DNA of 16,475 nucleotides, taken from contig SXPW01000127.1 in assembly GCA_005793785.1 (NCBI GenBank), positions 1 to 16,475 of the forward strand, read 5' to 3'. The position numbers and the translations under genes are program-made. Every line of letters starts with the position of its first letter. The stretch's first letter is position 1. This DNA comes from Actinomycetota bacterium. Lineage in GTDB: Bacteria > Actinomycetota > Acidimicrobiia > Acidimicrobiales > Ilumatobacteraceae. Under the pieces are notes generated by a model that was not told where the DNA came from, did not search any database, and was given only the letters and a program-made list of their open reading frames with translations. Of the stretch, positions 1-5,081 are shown one piece after another.

Positions 1-641
1 ACGTCGAGCGCGGACTCGATCCACGGTTCGTCATGTCGTGGGCTCACCCAATAGGTACGTATCGCGGTGCCGTACGGCCACGACTTCGTGCGCGCCGTCC
101 CCAGTGATCGACCGAATCGACTGTTCGCCCCGTCGGCGATCACCACGTACGAGGCGCGAATGGCAACCAGCCGTTCCTCGTCGAGGTCGTTGACCACTGC
201 ACCGCGGACACACCCCTTTTCCATGAGTGGCTCGACCGCTTCGTGTCCTTGCAACAGGGTCGCACCCGCCTTTTCGGCGTTGAACGCCACCATTGCATCG
301 AGTTCACGTCGTCGTACGACGTAGCCATGACGCGGATACGTGGGATGAGTCGGCCATTGCAACTCGAGTTCCTTGCCGTGCGCCGTGGCCCGCAAGCCTT
401 CATAGCGATGGAATTGCTTCAGACGATCGCCGAGACCCATGTCGTCGAGCTGTTTCACCGCACGGGGAGTCAGACCATCGCCGCACGTCTTTTCGCGGGG
501 AAAGTGCTTTCGCTCCACGACCGTGACGGAGCCACCGAGTTGCGACATCCAATATCCCATCGCCGCTCCGGCTGGGCCGCCGCCGATGACGAGTACGTCG
601 GTGTCGCGGGTGGGTATGGATCCCAGGTCGGTCGTCTCCAT
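1..641 (-). CDS. Geranylgeranyl-reductase-family FAD-dependent oxidoreductase, 5' part (truncated by window edge)
   Basis: Flavoprotein of the geranylgeranyl reductase family, whose members reduce double bonds in isoprenoid chains such as menaquinone tails, chlorophyll side chains or archaeal lipids. Reading leftwards from ATG at 641-639, 213 residues are visible and the C-terminus lies outside the window. Seen: an N-terminal Rossmann motif DVLVIGGGPAGAA (residues 15-27) ending in VVERK for FAD binding, the family signature FPREKTCGDGLTPRAV (47-62), and the second FAD motif IADGANSRFGRSLG (168-181). The start puts about 14 residues before the first beta strand, as expected. No Shine-Dalgarno is visible; a TACGCT box (minus strand, 656-651) ends 9 nt before the ATG and would suit a leaderless or nearly leaderless transcript. 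The neighbouring respiratory genes make the quinone tail a plausible substrate, but this is inference. The family is sure, the substrate is not. Confidence 0.9.
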   Translation of the reverse strand, partial: METTDLGSIPTRDTDVLVIGGGPAGAAMGYWMSQLGGSVTVVERKHFPREKTCGDGLTPRAVKQLDDMGLGDRLKQFHRYEGLRATAHGKELELQWPTHPTYPRHGYVVRRRELDAMVAFNAEKAGATLLQGHEAVEPLMEKGCVRGAVVNDLDEERLVAIRASYVVIADGANSRFGRSLGTARTKSWPYGTAIRTYWVSPRHDEPWIESALD

Positions 642-704
642 GACGTTGTCAGCGTAAGGAGCCGAATCGCCGAAGAGGTGACGCTGCGATGTGGCAGGTG
701 GCTA

Positions 705-720
705 CGTCACCGTTGTGACG
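705..720 (-). other. Short perfect hairpin downstream of the monoheme cytochrome c gene
   Basis: CGTCAC and GTGACG flank a 4-nt CGTT loop, forming a 6-bp perfect dyad 16 nt beyond the cytochrome c stop codon in the minus direction. No T-run follows it, so it is at best a weak or factor-assisted terminator; it could equally be an operator for the flavoprotein gene downstream. It lies in the 94-bp gap (642-735), which holds nothing else recognisable apart from a possible TACGCT -10 box at 656-651. Confidence 0.25.
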
Positions 721-735
721 GATCGTCGCGCGTGG

Positions 736-1557
736 TTACTTGGAACTGGGACGCGGCTCGGTGCCGACTTCGCGCGGGGGTGCTTCCAGCATGGAAAACG
801 ACTCTGCAAGTGTGGCGAAGTCCACCGTGCCAGCCTCGAGCGCGGCAAAGATTTCCGACTCTTCCGAACACCAGGTCGCATATTCCGCGGCCCACTGTTC
901 GCTCTTTGGATCGGCGCCACCAATGGCGTATCTCTCATGACACACCACTCCGAGGATTTCATAGTTGGTGAGTCCGCCACCCCACGACTCACCCTGCGCG
1001 GGCATGGCGTTGCCGTTGTACGACAGCGGTGCGTGAGCGCCACCTTCGCGTTCCGGGTTTCCGTACACCGCGAGACCAGCCGAAACGTACGGCTGGCTAC
1101 CCGTGTACACGAAGTTGAGCATGTCCTCGATGTGCGGGAAGGTCTTCAACACCTCTCCCTCGTGCAGCACTCGTCCCGCACCGCCTTGACCTGCGGCACC
1201 GTGACAACTCGCGCACGCGCCGTACGCGGCTTCGCCGATTGCCATCGGTCCGCTGGCCTCACGTTCCTGTGGGCTCACCGCCAGCAGATAAAAGAATGCC
1301 CACACCGGCAGCAGGCTGAGCGTGGCCATGGCCCAGAACGGAATCTTCTTGCGCGTCTTGGCAGCCACGACGTACGCGGGATCGGGCTTGGGCGGTGGTG
1401 GCGGAGCAACTTCGGCAGCGAGTGCTGGTGCCGCGGACGAGGTTGCAGTCTTTGCAACCTCCTGGGAGGACGTCGGCTCAGCGGAGGGTGATGCCCCGGA
1501 GAGCGCAGCGCGGCGATCCTTGGACCGCTTGAGGAGGAAATCGGGTACTTCCGTCAC
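736..1557 (-). CDS. Membrane-anchored monoheme cytochrome c
   Basis: A 273-residue class-I-type cytochrome c, probably an electron acceptor or shuttle for the quinol:cytochrome c reductase encoded divergently. The start is GTG (1557-1555): no in-frame ATG lies upstream before a stop, and the N-terminus MTEVPDFLLKRSK closely matches that of the subunit-IV-like protein at 3500, which supports this choice. Domains: a basic N-terminal motif (residues 1-18), an Ala/Pro-rich linker with five consecutive prolines (52-56), one transmembrane helix (about 74-94) preceded by positive residues (KTRKK), then an outward-facing heme domain with CASCH (C115, C118, H119). M185 in NGNAMPAQG is the likely sixth heme ligand. 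C206 and C230 may pair in a disulfide. The natural oxidant, presumably a terminal oxidase, is not in the window. Cytochrome c identity is secure; the partner is inferred. Confidence 0.9.
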   Translation of the reverse strand: MTEVPDFLLKRSKDRRAALSGASPSAEPTSSQEVAKTATSSAAPALAAEVAPPPPPKPDPAYVVAAKTRKKIPFWAMATLSLLPVWAFFYLLAVSPQEREASGPMAIGEAAYGACASCHGAAGQGGAGRVLHEGEVLKTFPHIEDMLNFVYTGSQPYVSAGLAVYGNPEREGGAHAPLSYNGNAMPAQGESWGGGLTNYEILGVVCHERYAIGGADPKSEQWAAEYATWCSEESEIFAALEAGTVDFATLAESFSMLEAPPREVGTEPRPSSK

Positions 1558-1635
1558 CGTGCGGTTCCGCGGAGGTGTGAGTCGACGAACATGACCGAGG
1601 TCAGACTAATCGCCGCGTGGCTCGCAATGATATTT

Positions 1636-1669
1636 GCACGAACGCACGACGTTGCATGTGTGCGAGTGC
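1636..1669. promoter_or_regulatory. Operator-like imperfect inverted repeat
   Basis: The left arm GCACGAACGCAC (1636-1647) and the right arm GTGCGAGTGC (1660-1669) are reverse complements apart from a 2-nt difference in the inner spacer. The arms are separated by 12 nt, so the centre-to-centre spacing is about two helical turns, typical of a site for a dimeric regulator. It sits midway between the divergent starts and could serve both. No regulator family can be assigned from the sequence. Confidence 0.35.
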
Positions 1670-1745
1670 GATTCTGCAGCAAGCGTCACAGTCTCCAGAC
1701 AGGTTGGGTGAGCTCTCGGGAAGCCCGAAGACTAGGCTTCGTCGT

Positions 1746-1770
1746 GGTTCTTCCGCACCGGAAAGCAACC
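1746..1770 (+). promoter_or_regulatory. Hairpin in the presumed 5' leader of the respiratory operon
   Basis: GGTT (1746-1749) pairs with AACC (1767-1770) and TTCCG (1751-1755) pairs with CGGAA (1759-1763) around a 3-nt loop, leaving a small asymmetric internal bulge (C against AGC). It ends 20 nt before the ATG at 1791, just upstream of the weak purine-rich stretch GAAAGAGA (1773-1780) that may be the ribosome binding site. It may stabilise the mRNA 5' end or affect translation of the first gene. A second hairpin (1720-1740) lies immediately upstream. Confidence 0.35.
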
Positions 1771-1790
1771 GTGAAAGAGACACAAGACGC

Positions 1791-2267
1791 ATGACCGCAG
1801 TCGACATCCTCCGATGGCCCGGCGTGAATCAGGCATTCCTCTTTTCCTTCGTTGTCACCAACTTCTTGGCGTACCTGGTCGTCGTGGTCGGCAAGCGACG
1901 CCCGGTCGACCGAAAAGCCACCTGGGGTGAGGCCATGTTCGGCAGTGCGTATGTCTTCTTCGTCGTCTTTCTCGCCTTCGGAGTGGTGCCGCACCAGTGG
2001 ATCGACCATGCCGACAAGGAACTTGGCTGGCGCAAGGACAAACTCATCTTCGGACCGTTCAACATTCTCAAGCCCCAGGAGTTCGGTGGGCCGTTTCCCT
2101 TCACCATCAGTTACGAGGCGTTGCGCGACATCGTCGTGCTGGTGATCCACGGTCTCTACATCGGATTGTTCATCTACCTGTTTGCCTGGTGGCAGAAGCG
2201 CGGCGAAGTGAAGCAGGTGGAGTTGCCGAGCAGCACGTACGGTCGACCACTGGTGAAGAAGGCGTAA
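1791..2267 (+). CDS. Three-helix membrane protein, first gene of the quinol:cytochrome c reductase operon
   Basis: A 158-residue integral membrane protein of unknown function. Hydrophobic segments lie at about residues 16-34, 48-67 and 112-133. KRR after the first and QKRG after the third suggest both flanks are cytoplasmic, giving an outside N-terminus and an extracytoplasmic loop (68-111) rich in aromatic and charged residues (HQWIDHADKELGW). No Cys pair, heme motif or enzyme signature was seen. The ATG at 1791 was preferred over an in-frame ATG at 1617, because the extra 58 residues would be Arg/Cys-rich and unlike a membrane protein N-terminus, and would overlap the leader hairpins. The ferredoxin gene starts 4 nt after its stop, so the two are very likely co-translated. 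It may be an accessory or assembly subunit of the reductase, or a membrane anchor for the ferredoxin; this is inference from context. Confidence 0.85.
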   Translation: MTAVDILRWPGVNQAFLFSFVVTNFLAYLVVVVGKRRPVDRKATWGEAMFGSAYVFFVVFLAFGVVPHQWIDHADKELGWRKDKLIFGPFNILKPQEFGGPFPFTISYEALRDIVVLVIHGLYIGLFIYLFAWWQKRGEVKQVELPSSTYGRPLVKKA

Positions 2268-2271
2268 CGGG

Positions 2272-2685
2272 ATGACACGCACCGACGCCAACCCGCCAAT
2301 GATGCCCTTCACCGACGAATACACGCTGGTGGAAGTCGACGCTGAATACCTCAACAAGGCGGTGAAGCCGAAGCAATTCATCCACATCGACCAGAGCGAG
2401 TGCATCATGTGCGAGGGGTGCGTGGACATCTGCCCGTGGAAGTGCATCCACATGGTGAATCCCTCCGCCATCGCCGAATCGACCGGCACCGAAATGCCGG
2501 GAGAGGATCCTTCGGATCACGTTGTCTTCGTCATCGACGACGACATCTGTACGCGTTGCGCGCTGTGCGTCGATCGCTGTCCGACCGGTGTGATCGTGCT
2601 CGGCAAGGTCGGTGTCGCTCCGGCAACCGGAGACCCGCACATGCGAACCAACAACCACGGATACGCCTACGGCATGAGGTTCTAA
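2272..2685 (+). CDS. Ferredoxin with two 4Fe-4S clusters, embedded in the reductase operon
   Basis: A 137-residue soluble iron-sulfur protein, cytoplasmic since no signal or membrane segment is seen. It has two CxxCxxCxxxCP motifs: C44, C47, C50, C54 in CIMCEGCVDICP and C93, C96, C99, C103 in CTRCALCVDRCP. An extra Cys (C58, in WKCIH) follows the first motif. The two motifs are about 40 residues apart, longer than in a minimal bacterial ferredoxin (about 55 residues in all), and the N-terminal 40 residues and the C-terminal tail (about 111-137) are additional. The purine-rich GAAGAAGG at 2255-2262, inside the preceding gene, is a good ribosome binding site for the ATG at 2272. Its position between a small membrane protein and cytochrome b suggests a role with the reductase, such as electron delivery to its cytoplasmic face, but nothing in the sequence proves the partner. 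Confidence 0.92.
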   Translation: MTRTDANPPMMPFTDEYTLVEVDAEYLNKAVKPKQFIHIDQSECIMCEGCVDICPWKCIHMVNPSAIAESTGTEMPGEDPSDHVVFVIDDDICTRCALCVDRCPTGVIVLGKVGVAPATGDPHMRTNNHGYAYGMRF

Positions 2686-2689
2686 GGAG
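2684..2689 (+). promoter_or_regulatory. Strong ribosome binding site for cytochrome b
   Basis: AAGGAG lies 5 nt before the ATG at 2695 and overlaps the ferredoxin TAA stop. It is the clearest Shine-Dalgarno I saw in the window, most other starts being coupled to upstream stops, and it fixes the cytochrome b start. Confidence 0.8.
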
Positions 2690-2694
2690 AAAGT

Positions 2695-3480
2695 ATGTCG
2701 AGCATCGTCGAAGAGACCCCGCGCCCCACATTGAAGGAACGCTTGTCAAAAGTGGGCGAGCAGGTGCAGGCCAGTCAGGTGTGGAGTTCGATCTTCCGAC
2801 CAGGTTCGATCTTCCGCAAGGGCTACACCGATTCACCGCGAAACCGTTCTTACGTGGTGATGAACTCGGTCCTGTATCACCTGCACCCCGTGAAGGTGAA
2901 GCGACACGCAGTAAAGGTGAGTTACACGCTGTGTCTCGGTGGTCTGTCGTTCTTCCTCTTCATCCTGTTGACCATTACCGGCATCTTCCTGATGTTCTTC
3001 TATCGCCCCACCGCAGCAAATGCTTGGAACGACATCCAGTCGTTGCACACCTCGGTGACGTTCGGACTGATGGTCCGCAACATGCACCGATGGGGAGCGC
3101 ACCTCATGGTGCTCTCGGTCTTCCTGCACATGGCGCGCGTGTTCTACCACGGTGCCTACAAAGCGCCCCGCGAGTTCAACTGGGTGGTGGGCGTCATCCT
3201 GCTCACACTCACGCTGTTGCTGTCCTTCACCGGATACCTGTTGCCATGGGATCAGTTGGCGCTTTGGGCCGTGACCGTGGGAACCAACATGATGGGGTAT
3301 TCGCCGATCATCGGTTCGCAAGTGCGGTTCGTTTTGCTCGGTGGAACGGAAATCGGAGCCGAAACGCTGCTGCGCTGGTACGTGTTGCACGTGCTGTTGT
3401 TCCCGTTCGTGACGGTGATCTTCCTTGCCATCCACTTCTGGCGCGTCCGCAAGGATGGCGGAATCTCGGGCCCGCTGTGA
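2695..3480 (+). CDS. qcrB: Cytochrome b6-type subunit of quinol:cytochrome c reductase (cytochrome b, N-terminal part)
   Basis: The 261-residue heme b core of a b6f/bc-type complex: four transmembrane helices that oxidise quinol and carry electrons across the membrane. Seen: the paired heme ligands H131 and H145 (MHRW and LHMARVF) and H232 and H247 (RWYVLH and AIHFW); the 14/15 spacing is that of b6 rather than mitochondrial b. GYLLPWDQ (180-187) marks the quinol-oxidation side. The C-terminus ISGPL is a b6-like end, so helices E-G lie in the next gene. C80 in YTLCLGG aligns with the Cys of b6 (FYCLGG) that covalently binds heme c_i on the cytoplasmic side. The N-terminal 60 residues before the core are charged and longer than in plant b6. 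A strong ribosome binding site (2684-2689) sets the start. The gene is named for the Bacillus qcrB counterpart. Confidence 0.93.
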   Translation: MSSIVEETPRPTLKERLSKVGEQVQASQVWSSIFRPGSIFRKGYTDSPRNRSYVVMNSVLYHLHPVKVKRHAVKVSYTLCLGGLSFFLFILLTITGIFLMFFYRPTAANAWNDIQSLHTSVTFGLMVRNMHRWGAHLMVLSVFLHMARVFYHGAYKAPREFNWVVGVILLTLTLLLSFTGYLLPWDQLALWAVTVGTNMMGYSPIIGSQVRFVLLGGTEIGAETLLRWYVLHVLLFPFVTVIFLAIHFWRVRKDGGISGPL

Positions 3481-3499
3481 GAACGACCCAGGTACGACC

Positions 3500-4240
3500 A
3501 TGACGGAAATCCCCGAACACCTTCTGAAGCGCGCGAAAGCCGCTCGTGAAAAGTCGGCCGAGGCCGCACCGTCGACGGGTGACGGATCCTCTGCAGGCGA
3601 CGGTGCGTCGCGCATTCCCGCCGAATTGCTCGAGCGAAGCAAGGCTGCTCGTGCGGGTGGTGGTGTCGCCGTGAAGGATGCACCGGCGTCGCCGGTGGTT
3701 GCCGCTCCGGTTGCTGGTGGTGTGCCGGTGGGTGCAGGTCCTGGCGGTCATACGCAGCGACTCCTCACCGTGGTGAAGTCGGGGTCGATTCAGGACGTGA
3801 AGGCCGTGCCCGTCGACAAGGTCCACGTGTGGCCGCACCTGCTCTCGGTGGAATTCGTTGCCGCACTGGCGTGCACCGCGTTCACCTTCATGTTCTCCTG
3901 GTTCGTGAACGCGCCGCTCTTGCAAGCCGCCAACTTCAACCAGACACCGAATCCCTCGAAGGCTCCGTGGTACTTCATGGGTCTGCAGGAGTTGCTCACC
4001 ATGTTCCACCCGATGATCGCTGGTGTGACCATTCCTGGAATGGGAATCATCCTGCTGATCTTCGCGCCCTACCTCGACCGCAATGCGTCGAACAAACCAG
4101 AGGACCGCAAGTTCATCACCAGCCTCATGACGGTGCACATGATGTTCTGGGCCGTCCTCGTCATCATCAGCTCGTTCTTCCGCGGACCGGGCTACAACTT
4201 CACCTTGCCGTGGCGTGACGGCATCTTCTTCGAGCTCTAA
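3500..4240 (+). CDS. Subunit-IV-like protein (cytochrome b, C-terminal part) with a motif-bearing N-terminal extension
   Basis: A 246-residue partner of the b6-type cytochrome that completes the quinol-oxidation site. Three transmembrane helices (about 116-136, 172-190, 205-226) match subunit IV (petD) or the C-terminal half of cytochrome b. The PEWY loop is present as APWY (155-158) followed by FMGLQELL, a variant often found in menaquinol-using organisms. The 110-residue N-terminal extension is unlike plant subunit IV (about 160 residues in all): it holds two copies of a short motif, IPEHLLKRAKAAR (4-16) and IPAELLERSKAAR (39-51), then an Ala/Val/Gly-rich linker. The ATG at 3500 was chosen over an in-frame ATG at 3425 because the motif begins there and the longer form would overlap the cytochrome b gene. 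Separation from cytochrome b is natural (19-nt gap, own start), not a frameshift. Confidence 0.92.
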   Translation: MTEIPEHLLKRAKAAREKSAEAAPSTGDGSSAGDGASRIPAELLERSKAARAGGGVAVKDAPASPVVAAPVAGGVPVGAGPGGHTQRLLTVVKSGSIQDVKAVPVDKVHVWPHLLSVEFVAALACTAFTFMFSWFVNAPLLQAANFNQTPNPSKAPWYFMGLQELLTMFHPMIAGVTIPGMGIILLIFAPYLDRNASNKPEDRKFITSLMTVHMMFWAVLVIISSFFRGPGYNFTLPWRDGIFFEL

Positions 4241-4243
4241 ACC

Positions 4244-5077
4244 ATGAACGGCACACTCATCATCGCCATCGTCGTGCTGCTCGTTCTCGGCGCGGTGGTG
4301 GTGTTCACCGCCGCACGTCGTCGGGAAACGACCGGAGTACTCTCCCGTGAAACCCGAGCCCGTGAGAAGCAGGCCTCGGAGAAGGGCATCGTTGGAAAGG
4401 CCTACGAACGCGAAGCCACCGCCGCGCGAAGCACCGAATTGGCGATTCCGGCGAGCGTGGCCGTGGCTCCTTGGACTCCGCCGGATCCCGAGGTGATCGG
4501 CGTGTCACGTCGACAGTTCTTCAATCGCGCGACCTTCACCCTCATGAGCGCCGGGCTCGGTGGCTTTGGTGCGGCGGTCATCGGTTTCCTCTGGAAGGGT
4601 GCCGAGGGCGGATTCGGGTCGAAGATCACCGCGGGCAAACTCGACGACATCATCGCTGGGATTCGTTCCAACAAGGGTTTTTTGTACTTGCCCGAAGCAC
4701 GCGCATGGATCACCGAATACCCGAAGGAGTCCCTCGCCAAGGCGGAGGCCGTCTATGGCGGCCAGGCTCCGGTGTACTCGGGTATGTCATCGGGCATCGT
4801 CGCCTTGTACCAGAAGTGTCCGCACCTCGGTTGCCGTGTTCCGACGTGTGCGACGTCGCAATGGTTCGAGTGCCCGTGTCACGGTTCGCAGTTCAATCGT
4901 GTCGGTGAGAAGAAGGGCGGTCCCGCACCTCGCGGTATGGATCGCTTTGCTGTTTCCATCAACAACGGCAACGTCGTGATCGACACCGGCGCAGTCTTCG
5001 GTGGACCCGCAATCGGTACCAACACCACGGGTCAGGAAGCCGAGGGTCCGCACTGCGTGGGCGGGGGAAGTCACTAG
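4244..5077 (+). CDS. qcrA: Rieske 2Fe-2S protein of quinol:cytochrome c reductase, Tat-type
   Basis: A 277-residue iron-sulfur subunit that takes one electron from quinol and moves it to cytochrome c. The cluster-binding boxes are intact: CPHLGC (C192, H194, C197) and CPCHGS (C210, C212, H213), with C192, H194, C210 and H213 as ligands and C197-C212 as the structural disulfide. The 12-residue spacing between boxes equals that of b6f Rieske proteins, and GPAPRGMDRF (226-235) follows. C202 is an extra Cys between the boxes. Two hydrophobic segments are seen: residues 2-22, and about 96-117 preceded by a twin-arginine motif SRRQFF (88-93), which implies Tat-dependent export of the folded domain. 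Known actinobacterial QcrA proteins have three helices; this one shows two. The start lies 3 nt after the subunit IV stop. Confidence 0.95.
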   Translation: MNGTLIIAIVVLLVLGAVVVFTAARRRETTGVLSRETRAREKQASEKGIVGKAYEREATAARSTELAIPASVAVAPWTPPDPEVIGVSRRQFFNRATFTLMSAGLGGFGAAVIGFLWKGAEGGFGSKITAGKLDDIIAGIRSNKGFLYLPEARAWITEYPKESLAKAEAVYGGQAPVYSGMSSGIVALYQKCPHLGCRVPTCATSQWFECPCHGSQFNRVGEKKGGPAPRGMDRFAVSINNGNVVIDTGAVFGGPAIGTNTTGQEAEGPHCVGGGSH

Positions 5078-5081
5078 TTCG

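Larger units (their letters stand above)
1558..1790. promoter_or_regulatory. Divergent intergenic region with promoter and operator candidates for the respiratory operon
   Basis: This 233-bp gap separates the minus-strand cytochrome c from the 17-gene plus-strand train, so it should contain both promoters. Seen: an imperfect dyad GCAC-N3-CGCAC-N12-GTGCG-A-GTGC (1636-1669); a GAAGCC/GGCTTC hairpin with a 9-nt loop (1720-1740); and a GGTT-C-TTCCG-CAC-CGGAA-AGC-AACC hairpin (1746-1770) just before the first gene. TAGGCT at 1733-1738 fits an actinobacterial -10 box (TAnnnT) and would give a 5' leader of about 45 nt that begins near the second hairpin, but no convincing -35 box is present at 16-18 bp. 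On the minus strand TATCAT (1632-1627) and TAGTCT (1610-1605) are -10-like. No convincing ORF of its own was found here. That promoters lie here is nearly certain from the layout; which boxes are used is a guess. Confidence 0.5.

Noticed and set aside
705..720. Intrinsic terminator for the cytochrome c gene
   Set aside because: The hairpin is only 6 bp and has no T-run, so it was listed as a hairpin of unknown role rather than a terminator.
243..1491. Overlapping plus-strand open frames of 242 and 266 codons
   Set aside because: The minus strand here encodes the flavoprotein and cytochrome c with clear signatures, so the plus frames are shadows.
1617..1790. In-frame 58-residue N-terminal extension of the membrane protein that starts at 1791
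   Set aside because: The extra residues are Arg/Cys/Ser-rich and not membrane-like, and the stretch contains the dyads and promoter candidates. The ATG at 1791 gives a normal N-terminus.
2400..3503. Open frame of 367 codons on the plus strand
   Set aside because: It overlaps the ferredoxin and cytochrome b in another frame; its translation is Arg/His-rich and lacks motifs.
3425..3520. Split of cytochrome b into two genes as a frameshift or sequencing error
   Set aside because: The first gene ends with the b6-like ISGPL and the second has its own start and a long N-terminal extension. The b6/subunit IV split is a known natural arrangement.
2695..5077. b6f-like genes as evidence of a photosynthetic organism
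   Set aside because: No photosystem or pigment gene is seen, the quinol-site motif is APWY rather than PEWY, and the genes are joined to NADH-oxidising complex I. A respiratory role is simpler.
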